A DNA stretch of 64,000 nt. Origin: Acidobacteriota bacterium (GTDB taxonomy: Bacteria; Acidobacteriota; Terriglobia; Terriglobales; Acidobacteriaceae). Of the stretch, positions 54,451 through 63,470 are shown one piece after another. Position 1 is the first letter of the stretch; each line of letters opens with the position of its first letter. Both the position numbers and the translations under genes were made by a program. Below the pieces are notes generated by a model, which was given only the letters and a program-made list of their open reading frames with translations, did no database searches and had not been told where the DNA came from. Where the stretch lies: contig JARLGI010000119.1 in NCBI GenBank assembly GCA_031296115.1, positions 1-64,000 on the forward strand, written 5' to 3'.

Positions 54451-56940
54451 TCAGGTCCGCAGCTCGACCACGGTCGCGCCGCCGCCGCCCTCGTTTTGCG
54501 GAGGCTCGCTGACCGTCGCCACGTGCGGATGGCTCTTCAAATATTCCCGCAGCGCCTTGCGGAGGATTCCCATGCCGCTGCCGTGAACGACGCGCACGCG
54601 AACGGCGCCCGCCAGGAAAGCGCGGTCCACAAACTTCTCCACTGCGCGCGTCGCCTCGTCCACGGTCTGGCCAATGACGTTGATTTCGGTGGGTACGTTG
54701 TCGTTCTCGCGTGTAAGCGAGACGTTGATGCCGCGGGCCCGCGCCGCGGCCACGGGATTCTCGCCGACCCGCGTGACCACCGCGGCGAAGTCATCGCGCG
54801 CAACCTTCATCTTCATCGGGCCAACCGCCACCTCGAAGTTGTCATCATCGAAATAACGCACGACCTTTCCGTCGCGCCCCAGTGACTTCAGACGTACCGT
54901 GTCGCCGACCGAGACCCGCTTCACGACGTGCTGCTGTGCGTGGGGATCGCCGGCATCGGCGCCGGTGGCGTGGGCCACCACGGTGGAATCGAACTGCTCG
55001 CGGAACTCACGGCGCAGCTTGGCGATGCGGCGCTCGGCATCCTTGGAGAGCTTCAGCGATTCCGCGCGCTCGGCAATGGCGTTGACGGTTTCCCGGGCGC
55101 GATATTCGAAATCGCGCAAGAGGCTGTCCATCTTCTTTTCCAGCTCGTGAACTTTCGCGCGCTGTTCTTTGCGGCCCTCGTTCGCCAGATGCTCCCGCTC
55201 GCGCGCCAGCTCCAGTTCCCGATCGCGAATCTGGGCGCGCTCGTCATCCAGCTCGCGCAGACCGGTGTGCAGGCGGCCGAGGAAGCGGCCGACATCCTGC
55301 GCCTGGGACGTCATGCGCAGGCGGGCGGCGGCGACAATCTCTGGATTCAGCCCGAGCTTCTGCGCGATGTTGAGGCCGGCGGACGCGCCGGGCACTCCCA
55401 TGTGCAACTCGAAGGTGGGCGCCAGAGTGTTCTCGTCAAAACCGACCGCCGCGTTCAGCACTCCGGGCGTGTTTGCCGCGTAAACTTTGAGTGCGGTGTG
55501 GTGAGTGGAGATGATGCTCAGACATGCGACCTGACGAAAGAAGTCGGCGATAGCAACGGCCAGGGCAGCGCCCTCTTCGGGATCGGTGGCCGAGCCCAGC
55601 TCGTCGAGCAGCACCAGCGCTTGCGCCGTCGCGTGGTGCGAGATGAAATCGATGTTGGTGACGTGCGCGGAAAAGGTCGAGAGGTTCTGCTCGATGGATT
55701 GGTAGTCGCCGATATCGGCGAAGACGGAGTCGAAAATGGGAAGCTCTGCGCGCTCGGCGGGAATTGGAATGCCGCTCTGCGCCATCAGCGCCAGCAAACC
55801 AACGGTTTTCAGCCCGACCGTCTTGCCTCCGGTGTTGGGACCGGTGATGACCAGCTGGCGGTGCGTGCTATCCAGCTCTACCGTCAGGGGCACCACAGCG
55901 ATGCCTCTGGGTTTCAGTGCCCGCTGCAGCAGCGGATGGCGGGCCTTGCGCAGAACCAGAGCTTCACATGGCCCTGTGACGGATGAATCATCCGTTGGTG
56001 ACGAGCGTAGCTCGGCCTCCTGCGGGAGCAACTTCACCGCAACACAGTCGTAGTCTTGGGCAAAGCGCGCCTTGGCGAACTGCAGCTCCAGCTCTGCCAG
56101 TACCTCGACCGCATGGCTGAGCGCACCCGCGTGTTCACCCAGCCGCGATGTCATTTCCAGCAGGATGCGATGCACCTCCGCCTGCTCGTCATCCAGCAAC
56201 CGCACCAGCTCGTTGTTCTGGTCGATGGTCTCCAGCGGCTCGATGAATACCGTTTGCCCGCTGGACGAAGCCCCATGAGCGACTCCCTGCACGCGCCGGC
56301 GCTGCTCCACCTTCACCGGGATGACGAATCGTTCGCCGCGGATGGTGACCAGTTCCTCCTGCACCGCCCCACCCTCGGAAAGCCGCCGCAGATAGGAGCG
56401 CAGCGACTCTTGAATCGTTCGCTTCTGCTTTTCGATTTCGCGGCGAATGCGGGCCAGCTCCGGCGAGGCACGGTCGTCCAGCGAGCCATCCGGAAGAATC
56501 TTGTTGCGGAAGTAGCGCAGCAGAAGCGTGAAGTCGGCCAGGGCTTGCGACAGCTCGTGGACCGCCTGCCACTTGTCCTGGATATTGACCTGCGGATGCA
56601 GCGCGATCTCGCGCCATTCGGCGGCGCGATCGGCCACCAGCAGCAAATCGCGGATTTCCAGGATCTCCAAGGCCGCGCCCTGGATTCGCGCCTTGTTCAC
56701 CAGGTCTGTCGGATCGAGCAGGCCATGAAAATCAAAATGGCCGCCGGCGCGAAGGTACCCACGCAACTCTTCCGTCAGCTGTTGCTGGCGCCCGATCCAC
56801 AGGCGATCACGCGAGGGCGTGAGCTGCGTCACCCGCCTCTGTCCGAGCGGCGAAGCGGCGTAGGCCGCAAGCAATTGCCGCAGTTGATCGAACTCGAGCA
56901 CGCGTTCGCTGGAGTGCAGGATTGGTTGGGAACTGCTCAT
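54451..56940 (-). CDS. mutS2: MutS2 (Smr-domain MutS homologue)
   Basis: MutS2 suppresses homologous recombination or rescues collided ribosomes, unlike the mismatch-repair MutS1. The 829-residue protein has the core and clamp domains, the ATPase motif [16 protein letters not shown] (Walker A), [15 protein letters not shown] (Walker B), STHHTALK and [15 protein letters not shown] long coiled coil (about residues 540-640, [20 protein letters not shown]) and the C-terminal Smr nuclease domain ([34 protein letters not shown]) follow. The mismatch-binding N-terminal domain of MutS1 is missing, as expected. The start ATG 56940 is close to the divergent zwf leader. Confidence 0.94.
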   Translation of the reverse strand: MSSSQPILHSSERVLEFDQLRQLLAAYAASPLGQRRVTQLTPSRDRLWIGRQQQLTEELRGYLRAGGHFDFHGLLDPTDLVNKARIQGAALEILEIRDLLLVADRAAEWREIALHPQVNIQDKWQAVHELSQALADFTLLLRYFRNKILPDGSLDDRASPELARIRREIEKQKRTIQESLRSYLRRLSEGGAVQEELVTIRGERFVIPVKVEQRRRVQGVAHGASSSGQTVFIEPLETIDQNNELVRLLDDEQAEVHRILLEMTSRLGEHAGALSHAVEVLAELELQFAKARFAQDYDCVAVKLLPQEAELRSSPTDDSSVTGPCEALVLRKARHPLLQRALKPRGIAVVPLTVELDSTHRQLVITGPNTGGKTVGLKTVGLLALMAQSGIPIPAERAELPIFDSVFADIGDYQSIEQNLSTFSAHVTNIDFISHHATAQALVLLDELGSATDPEEGAALAVAIADFFRQVACLSIISTHHTALKVYAANTPGVLNAAVGFDENTLAPTFELHMGVPGASAGLNIAQKLGLNPEIVAAARLRMTSQAQDVGRFLGRLHTGLRELDDERAQIRDRELELAREREHLANEGRKEQRAKVHELEKKMDSLLRDFEYRARETVNAIAERAESLKLSKDAERRIAKLRREFREQFDSTVVAHATGADAGDPHAQQHVVKRVSVGDTVRLKSLGRDGKVVRYFDDDNFEVAVGPMKMKVARDDFAAVVTRVGENPVAAARARGINVSLTRENDNVPTEINVIGQTVDEATRAVEKFVDRAFLAGAVRVRVVHGSGMGILRKALREYLKSHPHVATVSEPPQNEGGGGATVVELRT

Positions 56941-57170
56941 CGGGCCTGGGTTCTATGGTACAGGAGCAGCTTGGGATGACGGCGGGAGCCCGCAGAAAGC
57001 GGCCCTTCTCGGCCCGGCGAAAGCAGGACTACGGAATTCAGGCAAATTCACGCTCTGTTCATCTCGCGCCGCCATCCGCTACCCGTTCCCGCGCCTCTCC
57101 GATACACTGTTTCACGTCAAGCCGTTCAGGACGGGCAGGCTACTCACCTTCCACCTGCCAAGAGGAGCTC

Positions 57171-58535
57171 ATGCTAGCGACTTCTGATGCCTTCGTTTTC
57201 TTTGGCGCTACCGGCGATCTCGCCCACAAAAAGATTTTCCCGACACTGCAGAGCATGGTGAAGCATGGCACGCTGAATGTACCTGTGATCGGTGTCGCCA
57301 AGTCGGGATGGACCCTCGATCAACTGAAAGACCGCGCCAAGGACAGCGTGACCCAGTACGGCGGCGGCGTGGACCCGGACGCTTTCCCCAAGCTGCTGGA
57401 AGAGCTCAGCTACATCGACGGCGATTACAGCGACGACAAGACCTACGCAGCTCTGCGCGCCAGGTTGGGCGAGGCGAAGTCGCCCACGCACTATCTGGCG
57501 ATTCCGCCCAGCATGTTTCCGGTCGTGGTCAAAGGCCTGGAAAGTTCCGGTTGCTCCAAGAACGCCCGTGTCATCCTGGAGAAACCCTTCGGCCGTGATC
57601 TGCTTTCCGCGCGCAAGCTCAACGAAACCCTGCACCTGGCTTTTCCCGAGGAGAACATCTACCGTATCGACCATTACCTGGGCAAAGAAGCGGTCGAGAA
57701 CCTGTTGATTTTCCGCTTCGCCAACAGCTTCCTGGAGCCCATCTGGAACCGCAACTACGTACACAGCGTGCAGATCACGATGGCCGAGAATTTCGGCGTG
57801 GCAGGCCGCGGCAAGTTTTACGAAGAGGCCGGCGCCATCCGCGACGTAGTGCAGAACCACTTGTTGCAGGTGATCTCCTTTCTCGCCATGGAACCGCCGA
57901 CCACGATGTACGTGGACTCGCTGCGCGACGAGCAGGTCAAGGTGTTTCGCACCATTCCGCCGCTCAGTCCGGCGAACATCGTGCGCGGACAGTTCGAAGG
58001 CTATCGCAACGAGCCCGGAGTCGCGCCGAGGTCGGATGTCGAGACCTTCGCGGCGGTGCGGTTGGAGGTCGATTCCTGGCGCTGGGCCGGCGTTCCCTTC
58101 CTGATTCGCGCCGGTAAGTGTATGCCCATCACGGTCACGGAGGTGTTCGTAAAGCTGCGCAAGCCTCCGCTGGCCAGGGCGGGCGTGGATACCCGCAACT
58201 ACTTCCGCTTCCGGCTGGGCCCGGACATCGAATTGAGCATTGGCGGACGAGTGAAGCGCCCGGGACCGCTGATGCTGCCGATGCCGGTGGAACTCTCCGC
58301 CGTTAAGTACACTAGCTCTGACGAGATGGATGCGTACGAGCGCCTGCTCACCGACGCCATGAAGGGCGACCAGCTGCTGTTCGTCCGGCAGGATGCGGTG
58401 GAAGCAGCGTGGGCCATCGTCGATCCCATCCTCGGCGACTGCTGTCCGACGGAGACGTACAAGCCGGGTACGTGGGGCCCGAGCGACTCGCGCGAGCTGG
58501 CGGCCGACATCGGCGGCTGGCACGATCCGCAGTAG
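57171..58535 (+). CDS. zwf: Glucose-6-phosphate dehydrogenase
   Basis: Oxidises glucose 6-phosphate with NADP+ (or NAD+), opening the oxidative pentose phosphate pathway. The 454-residue protein has the Rossmann start [24 protein letters not shown], the signature [15 protein letters not shown], and [21 protein letters not shown]. It ends [12 protein letters not shown]. It is somewhat shorter than the E. coli enzyme (491), particularly at the C-terminus, as in several acidobacterial relatives I recall. GAGGAG lies 3-8 nt before the ATG 57171; the longer frame upstream overlaps the mutS2 promoter region. No pgl or gnd follows. Confidence 0.93.
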   Translation: MLATSDAFVFFGATGDLAHKKIFPTLQSMVKHGTLNVPVIGVAKSGWTLDQLKDRAKDSVTQYGGGVDPDAFPKLLEELSYIDGDYSDDKTYAALRARLGEAKSPTHYLAIPPSMFPVVVKGLESSGCSKNARVILEKPFGRDLLSARKLNETLHLAFPEENIYRIDHYLGKEAVENLLIFRFANSFLEPIWNRNYVHSVQITMAENFGVAGRGKFYEEAGAIRDVVQNHLLQVISFLAMEPPTTMYVDSLRDEQVKVFRTIPPLSPANIVRGQFEGYRNEPGVAPRSDVETFAAVRLEVDSWRWAGVPFLIRAGKCMPITVTEVFVKLRKPPLARAGVDTRNYFRFRLGPDIELSIGGRVKRPGPLMLPMPVELSAVKYTSSDEMDAYERLLTDAMKGDQLLFVRQDAVEAAWAIVDPILGDCCPTETYKPGTWGPSDSRELAADIGGWHDPQ

Positions 58536-58542
58536 TCCGGAT

Positions 58543-59226
58543 TCATGGCACGCGCTTGGCCGAGACGAAGGCATTCCCGGCAATGACGAACCGCAATGGC
58601 TGCTCCGTTGCCTTCGTGATGCCAACGCGCCGTGTGGCCTCCACACGCTCCGGACGGTAGCCGTCATCCGCAAACCACAAGTCGGAAGCGCGGGACGTCA
58701 GGTCCTTGCCGTTGTCGCGCCCGCGGGTGATCCCCAGCGCTTCGGCCATACGTCCCGGGCCACTGGAGATGAGACGCAATTGCCCCGCGCGCGGCAAGGA
58801 CGGAAGATCGAGGCCCCGCGCCTCAGCCATGTCGTCTAATCCAAACACTGGCTCCATGGCGCGCAGCAGCACGCATCCGGCAATGCTCTCCGGCATGCAC
58901 GAAACGTTCAGGCAGTGATGGTTTCCGTAGATGAAATACACGTAGGCGTGCCCCGGAGGACCGAAAAGTACCGCGTTGCGCGCCGTTCGACCGGCATAGG
59001 CATGTGCCGCGGGATCGTCCTTGCCGAGATAGGCTTCGTTCTCGACGATTCGTCCCGCCAGCAAGCTTCTAGCTTCACGCCGGATCAGCAGCTTGCCCAG
59101 CAGCTCGCGGCCTACCGTGACCGGGTCGCGATTGAAGAAGTCGCGGGAGAGAGGGGGAAGGCGGCGGAGAGCGGCGGTGGTGAGCACGGCAGAGGTTCCA
59201 CGCTCAGGATGTTGAAGAACAGGCAT
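58543..59226 (-). CDS. mpg: 3-methyladenine DNA glycosylase (AAG/Mpg family)
   Basis: Excises alkylated purines in base excision repair. The 227-residue protein shows LSRDFFNRDPVTVGRELLGKLLI, IVENEAYLGKDDPAAHAYAGRT with the catalytic Glu, the base-flipping region YVYFIYGNHHCLNV, and CVLLRAMEPVFG, all typical of the human AAG/Bacillus YxlJ family. An extra 25 residues precede the fold. A -10-like TAGAAT lies 9 nt before the ATG (59236-59241), again a leaderless-type layout. It converges with zwf with a 7-nt gap between stop codons. Confidence 0.92.
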   Translation of the reverse strand: MPVLQHPERGTSAVLTTAALRRLPPLSRDFFNRDPVTVGRELLGKLLIRREARSLLAGRIVENEAYLGKDDPAAHAYAGRTARNAVLFGPPGHAYVYFIYGNHHCLNVSCMPESIAGCVLLRAMEPVFGLDDMAEARGLDLPSLPRAGQLRLISSGPGRMAEALGITRGRDNGKDLTSRASDLWFADDGYRPERVEATRRVGITKATEQPLRFVIAGNAFVSAKRVP

Positions 59227-59235
59227 CGTGCTGAG

Positions 59236-59241
59236 ATTCTA
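59236..59241 (-). promoter_or_regulatory. Candidate -10 box of mpg, leaderless layout
   Basis: TAGAAT on the minus strand, ending 9 nt before the ATG at 59226. No Shine-Dalgarno sequence. Confidence 0.35.
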
Positions 59242-59379
59242 GAACCCTCCTGGCTCGGTTGACATCCCACGGCGCAAGCGTTGCTGCGGGCTGGGCGCGT
59301 CACGACGCCATCCACGGCCGCAATCCAAGACGGAGGCTGGCTAACGGCGACAGGGTCATCAACCAACACTCTTCTCTGG

Positions 59380-59402
59380 GTTCTCTGTGCCTCGGTGGTG
59401 AA
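59380..59402. repeat. Short CTCTGTGCCTCGGTGGTG repeat
   Basis: One of three short related repeats in this window (others at 62233-62263 and 62706-62737), sharing the theme of CTCTGTG/CTCCGTG and GGTGGTG-GGTGAA. It directly precedes the ruvA promoter-like region. Confidence 0.5.
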
Positions 59403-59411
59403 GCGACCATT

Positions 59412-59417
59412 TACAAT
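59412..59417 (+). promoter_or_regulatory. Candidate -10 box of ruvA, leaderless layout
   Basis: TACAAT ends 6 nt before the ruvA ATG at 59424, so transcription would start at the ATG. No Shine-Dalgarno sequence is present. Confidence 0.4.
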
Positions 59418-59423
59418 CGCGGC

Positions 59424-60008
59424 ATGATCGCGCACCTTCGCGGACGGCTCATCGCCAAACATCCCAACCAGGCCATCGTCGAAGCCGGCGGCGTGGGCTA
59501 CGACGTCACCATCACCATACCGACGTTCTCCGACTTGCCTGCGGCCGGGAGCGAGGTCGCGCTGCACATCCACACTCACGTTCGCGAGGACGCCCTCGCC
59601 CTTTACGGCTTTCTGCGCTCGGAGGAAAAGCAGCTCTTCGAGAAGCTCATCACGGTCAGCGGCATTGGCCCAAAGCTAGCCATCACCATTCTGAGCGGCA
59701 TGGCCACGGAGGAGATGGTGGGCGCCATCCGCAGCAACGATTTCGCGCGCCTCACCCGGATTCCCGGAATCGGCCGCAAAACCGCCGAGCGCATGTGTGT
59801 GGAGTTGCGTGACAAGCTGGAGGGCTTCGGCGCGCAGCAGCCGGTGGTGTCCCATTCGGCGGTGGAAGAAGACGTGATCTCGGCGTTGACGAACCTTGGC
59901 TACCAGCGCGCGCTTTCGGAAAAGGCCGTCGAGCGGGCGGTGCAGGCCGTGGGGCGCGAGAATTTCGACGCCATCTTCCGGGCGGCCCTGGGGGCGCTGT
60001 CGAAGTAG
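59424..60008 (+). CDS. ruvA: Holliday junction branch migration complex subunit RuvA
   Basis: RuvA binds Holliday junctions and loads the RuvB motor. The 194-residue protein starts MIAHLRGRLIAKHPNQAIVEAGGVGYDV (OB fold), contains two helix-hairpin-helix motifs (VSGIGPKLAITIL and IPGIGRKTAERM), and a C-terminal domain (EEDVISALTNLGYQRALSEKAV) that contacts RuvB. No ruvB or ruvC is adjacent; the next gene is convergent. The ATG 59424 is right at the conserved start; the frame upstream to 59259 crosses repeat sequence. Confidence 0.94.
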   Translation: MIAHLRGRLIAKHPNQAIVEAGGVGYDVTITIPTFSDLPAAGSEVALHIHTHVREDALALYGFLRSEEKQLFEKLITVSGIGPKLAITILSGMATEEMVGAIRSNDFARLTRIPGIGRKTAERMCVELRDKLEGFGAQQPVVSHSAVEEDVISALTNLGYQRALSEKAVERAVQAVGRENFDAIFRAALGALSK

Positions 60009-60084
60009 CAAGTCGTCGCAGGCAATATTCCGCCTGGGCCTCGTTCACCCGCCTATCACAAGAAAATATGCTGCCTGGGCGGCG

Positions 60085-60741
60085 CTAAAGAATATTGACG
60101 GCCCGCGCTGCCAGCAACACGATGATCGTCAAGGAGATGAGCGATTGCACCATCATCAGGCCCTTTGCCCAGCGGGAAAGGATCTGGGTATCTGTCGGGG
60201 ACAACGCTGTGCTGGTGTTGAAAGAGAGAAATAGGTAGTCCATGAAGCGGGGATGCCACCTGGTGGGCTTGGCGGGGGATTGCTCGTAAAGCGCCATCTG
60301 GGGAAAGAGAAATGCGCCATCCTCATGCCGCCTGCCCTTCTCCCGGGCGTAGGGGCCCCCAGCATCCAGCTTCCAATACCAGGACGCGAATACCAGCACG
60401 TTGCTGATCCACAAGGAACCGGCCGACTGCAGGAGATGAACGGGAACGACACTGTGGGCCGGCAGGGAGCGTATCAGCAGTACCAGGGAAGCAATCAAGG
60501 CAAGGGTCACAAAACCTAACAGAAGCAGACCGACTACATAGGCCTGCTGTTCATCACCTCTTTTATGGAGGATCGAAACGATTGTGGCGAGCACGGCGAA
60601 GGCCGCGACCAGCCACCATCGTGGTCCAAAGCTGAGCACCTCCGGCAACGCGAAGTGAAGGCCTGCGACCGCCCCGAGTGCGAGCAACACTGGCCAGCGG
60701 GGCTCGGCATCAGCCAGTCGGTTTGGCATGAGTCCGATCAT
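60085..60741 (-). CDS. DUF1345-like membrane protein
   Basis: A 218-residue polytopic protein with about five hydrophobic helices: WPVLLALGAVAGLHFAL, WWLVAAFAVLATIVSIL, AYVVGLLLLGFVTLALIASLVLLI, SLWISNVLVFASWYWKLD, and MVQSLISLTIIVLLAARAV at the end. The segment DYLFLSFNTSTALSPTDTQILSRWAKGLM is the DUF1345 signature region. Function unknown; the family is found near potassium-channel-like and other membrane genes in some genomes. The start ATG 60741 or 60729 is uncertain. Confidence 0.65.
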   Translation of the reverse strand: MIGLMPNRLADAEPRWPVLLALGAVAGLHFALPEVLSFGPRWWLVAAFAVLATIVSILHKRGDEQQAYVVGLLLLGFVTLALIASLVLLIRSLPAHSVVPVHLLQSAGSLWISNVLVFASWYWKLDAGGPYAREKGRRHEDGAFLFPQMALYEQSPAKPTRWHPRFMDYLFLSFNTSTALSPTDTQILSRWAKGLMMVQSLISLTIIVLLAARAVNIL

Positions 60742-60825
60742 ACTGGCTTGGCCCGGTGCTCGCACAGTGATTTCCTCCGTCCGGCCAACACGCCGCCGAA
60801 GACTCGCCGTCGTGTCTCTGGCTTT

Positions 60826-62220
60826 CTACTTTCCAATGCAGAACGAGCTGAAAATCAGGTTCAGGATGTCGTCGGCGGTTGTAGCACCGGTGATGTCGTC
60901 CAGCGGGCGCAGGGCGCTGTAGAGGTCGAGCAGCAGCATCTCATGCGGGGTCTTGAGCGGAATTGCAGCGATTGCCTTGTCAAGCGCGCGGATCGCATCG
61001 TCCACCAGCTTCTGATGCCTTACATTGGTCAGAAATCCGCCTTCCCGTTCGGAGCCGGAATCACCGTGCACCTTCGCCAGAACCATCGCCCGCAATTGAT
61101 CGATGCCTTCGCCGGTAACGGCCGAAGTGAATACCACGGGCGTCGCCGACTCATCCTCCGGCACCTTGCCCGCGATCCAGCCGCGATTCGCGCTTAGGAG
61201 ATCGCACTTGTTGCCCACTACAATTCGCGGCCGGCCTTGAGTTTTTTCCAGCAGCTCCCCGTCCGGCGTGAAATCCGATCCAGCGAATTCCGAGACGTCC
61301 AGCACCACCAGCACGATGTCGGCGTCGGCGACGGCCTCCATGGACTTGCGGACGCCGATACTCTCCGCCTCGTCGAGCGCGGCGCGGATGCCCGCGGTGT
61401 CCACCAGCCGCACCGGGATGCCGCCGATGGAAACCGTTTCGCTTACCAAGTCGCGCGTGGTGCCCGGCGTGGCGGTGACAATCGCGCGCTCCCTCTCCAC
61501 CAGCCGGTTGAACAGGCTGGACTTGCCAACATTGGGACGGCCGACGATGGCCAGCGTCAGACCTTCATGCACAAGCTTGCCGAAGGCGAAGCTGGAAAGC
61601 AGCTCTTGCAGCGGAGCGCGGATAGCGGCGATGCGCGACAGAATCTGCTCATCGAGCAGGACCGAGACATCGTCTTCGGCGAAGTCCACCCCGGCTTCCA
61701 GCATTGAGATCAGTTCCACCAGCTTCTGCTTGGTGGGCTGCAAGCGTCTGGAGAGCGCGCCTTCAAGTTGGTGCGCGGCTACCTGCGCCTGGTATAGCGT
61801 CTGCGATTCGATGAGGTCGCGCACCGCCTCGGCCTGCGTGAGATCAATGCGCCCGTTCAGAAACGCGCGCATGGTGAACTCGCCGGGTTCGGCCAGCCGT
61901 GCGCCGCCGGCCAGCGCCATCTGCACCACATGGCGCAGGACTACGGGCGAACCGTGGCATGAGATTTCGACTACGTCATCGGTGGTGTAGGAGTGCGGCT
62001 TCGCGAAGAAGCTGACGACCACCTCATCCAGCCGCTCGCCGCTCGCCGGATCAATGAGTTCGCCAAAGTGCGCGCGGCCAGCCTCGAGGTCATGCCCATG
62101 GGCCAGCCGCAGCATGGGGAGAGCGACGCTGCGCGCGTCTGCGCCCGCAAGGCGCACAACACCGATGCCGCCGCGTCCGGGCGGGGTGGCGATGGCGACG
62201 ATGGTGTCGTCGAGGTTCAC
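60826..62220 (-). CDS. mnmE: tRNA modification GTPase MnmE
   Basis: With MnmG (not in the window) it modifies U34 of certain tRNAs. The 464-residue protein has the N-terminal folate-binding domain (DTIVAIATPPGRGGIGVVRLAG), the helical domain (GEFTMRAFLNGRIDLTQAEAV), the inserted G domain (GRPNVGKSSLFNRLV, DTAGIR, NKCD) and the C-terminal CIGK with the conserved cysteine. The start is GTG at 62220. It is part of the yidC-jag-mnmE cluster at the right edge, which usually includes rpmH and rnpA beyond yidC. Confidence 0.95.
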   Translation of the reverse strand: MNLDDTIVAIATPPGRGGIGVVRLAGADARSVALPMLRLAHGHDLEAGRAHFGELIDPASGERLDEVVVSFFAKPHSYTTDDVVEISCHGSPVVLRHVVQMALAGGARLAEPGEFTMRAFLNGRIDLTQAEAVRDLIESQTLYQAQVAAHQLEGALSRRLQPTKQKLVELISMLEAGVDFAEDDVSVLLDEQILSRIAAIRAPLQELLSSFAFGKLVHEGLTLAIVGRPNVGKSSLFNRLVERERAIVTATPGTTRDLVSETVSIGGIPVRLVDTAGIRAALDEAESIGVRKSMEAVADADIVLVVLDVSEFAGSDFTPDGELLEKTQGRPRIVVGNKCDLLSANRGWIAGKVPEDESATPVVFTSAVTGEGIDQLRAMVLAKVHGDSGSEREGGFLTNVRHQKLVDDAIRALDKAIAAIPLKTPHEMLLLDLYSALRPLDDITGATTADDILNLIFSSFCIGK

Positions 62221-62232
62221 TCAGGAATTATT

Positions 62233-62263
62233 CAACACAGAGACACGGAGGGCACGGAGAAAA
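62233..62263. repeat. CACGGAG repeat, forward-type copy
   Basis: CACAGAGACACGGAGGGCACGGAG-type sequence. With the inverse copy at 62706-62737 it brackets the small secreted-protein gene. The two are approximate, not exact, inverted copies. Confidence 0.55.
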
Positions 62264-62449
62264 GCATTGGCAAGATGGATCTCAATTCGATTATTCGTAC
62301 CGCTTCCATCCATTCGGTAGTTCGGACCCGCGGGCAATGAACAATGGAACTCTATTTTTCGCGCAAACCCCTATCACTTCCTGGAGAAAAGTCTTTTCTT
62401 GCTCTGAGTAAGCATCCGGCTGCGTGGTCACGATCCACACCCCATTTTC

Positions 62450-62701
62450 CTAGACCGAAGTACTCTGTTTCTGCACGAATGCGAGGAATTCTTCTGCGCT
62501 TTGAAGAGTCAGCGGGCCAGCCTCGGGTGCGAGGTATTTGGAAAGGGTAACCGTCAGGCCCCATTTGCTTCCACTTAATTCGGCCACACGCTTGGGCAGC
62601 AGGTGCATGGAGATACCTTTGGCACGTTCAGGCGCCGCTGCGAAACAAAGGCTCGCAAGCAGCAGGATCCAAGCACCTACGATTGCAGCTCGCCTCGACA
62701 T
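62450..62701 (-). CDS. Small secreted protein of unknown function
   Basis: An 83-residue protein with a signal sequence (AAIVGAWILLLASLCFAAAPE) followed by about 60 residues (LPKRVAELSGSKWGLTVTLSKYL). The ribosome site GGAGGGAAG, 4 nt before the ATG, comes from the CACGGAG repeat at 62706-62737. It lies between jag and mnmE, and no homologue is recognised. The frame continues far upstream of the ATG, but the signal peptide marks this start. Whether it is a real gene is not certain: the region is repeat-flanked and the ORF is short. Confidence 0.5.
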   Translation of the reverse strand: MSRRAAIVGAWILLLASLCFAAAPERAKGISMHLLPKRVAELSGSKWGLTVTLSKYLAPEAGPLTLQSAEEFLAFVQKQSTSV

Positions 62702-62705
62702 TCTT

Positions 62706-62737
62706 CCCTCCGTGTGCTCCGTGTCTCCGTGGTGAAA
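62706..62737. repeat. CACGGAG repeat, inverse copy
   Basis: CCGTGTGCTCCGTGTCTCCGTGGTGAA, the approximate reverse complement of the copy at 62233-62263. On the minus strand it supplies the Shine-Dalgarno sequence of the small gene at 62450-62701. Confidence 0.6.
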
Positions 62738-62742
62738 GGTAT

Positions 62743-63282
62743 CTAACGCCGCCGCGAGACTGGGGGCGCGGGTGGCTTTCCCTGATAGTCCTTGGGGTAG
62801 ACCACGACGTAGCGCTGGGCCGATTCGCCGGCGCTTTCCGTGCGTAAATCCTCGCTCTCGCGCAGAGCCAAATGCAGGATGCGCCGCTCGCGCGACGACA
62901 TGGGCGCAAACGCATACGGCATGCTGGTTTCGCGGACGCGCTCGGCTGCTACGTCGGCCGCCAGCCGCAACTCTGAGAGACGGGCCGAACGGAAGTTCTG
63001 GCAATCGAAGTTGACCTTTTCGTGCTCGTCGGGAGCCAGCCGCAGCATCTCCAGCGAAACGTGTTCGAAGGCGCGCAACAGTTCTCCGCCGTTCTCCAGC
63101 AGAAGCGGGCTGTCGGCGCCGGAGAGGTCCACCAGGATTTCCGGCCGCTCCAATGGGCGGTCCGAGCCGACCTTGGGGTCCACCGTGATTTTGTAGCGCA
63201 GGTGGAAGTCGCCGGTAGTGATGATGGCGTTCAGCAGTTCGCTGATCTTCTTGGCGGCGGCGATTTTGTCAGTTATCGGCAT
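62743..63282 (-). CDS. jag: Jag/KhpB-type R3H-domain RNA-binding protein
   Basis: A 179-residue protein ending in an R3H domain: the signature SMxxYERRIxH appears here as PMSSRERRILHLALRES. The middle carries a KH-like domain (LLRAFEHVSLEMLRLAPDEHEKVNFDCQ). KhpB binds RNA and controls cell elongation in Firmicutes; in this phylum the role is inferred from family. The N-terminal jag domain is short. The ATG 63282 is preferred over TTG 63288. It is located after yidC as in the conserved yidC-jag-mnmE order. Confidence 0.88.
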   Translation of the reverse strand: MPITDKIAAAKKISELLNAIITTGDFHLRYKITVDPKVGSDRPLERPEILVDLSGADSPLLLENGGELLRAFEHVSLEMLRLAPDEHEKVNFDCQNFRSARLSELRLAADVAAERVRETSMPYAFAPMSSRERRILHLALRESEDLRTESAGESAQRYVVVYPKDYQGKPPAPPVSRRR

Positions 63283-63293
63283 AAGCAAGTAGC

Positions 63294-63402
63294 GGGACTG
63301 AAGTCCCTTTCACAATCTGCCGTCCCTTACGGGACTCTAGTCTTCGTTCAACACCTACCCAGCGCTGAAGCGCTGGGCTAAGCTCTTTCGCCCCTTCGGG
63401 GC
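63294..63402. repeat. Cluster of four short palindromes between jag and yidC
   Basis: GGGACT-GA-AGTCCC (63294-63307), GTCCC-TTAC-GGGAC (63322-63335), CCCAGCGCT-GA-AGCGCTGGG (63358-63377) and GCCCC-TTC-GGGGC (63390-63402) follow one another in about 110 nt. This is the layout of acidobacterial intergenic repeat elements rather than of one terminator. It would be transcribed between yidC and jag. Confidence 0.7.
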
Positions 63403-63470
63403 TTGCGACGCGCGAATCGCCGATTTTGACAAATCACGGGGCTGTTCCGACGGGCGCCGCACTACCCGCA

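Noticed and set aside
59259-59264. A perfect TTGACA upstream of ruvA as its -35 box
   Set aside because: No -10 box lies 15-19 nt downstream, and the ruvA start is 160 nt away; the closer TACAAT at 59412 is preferred.
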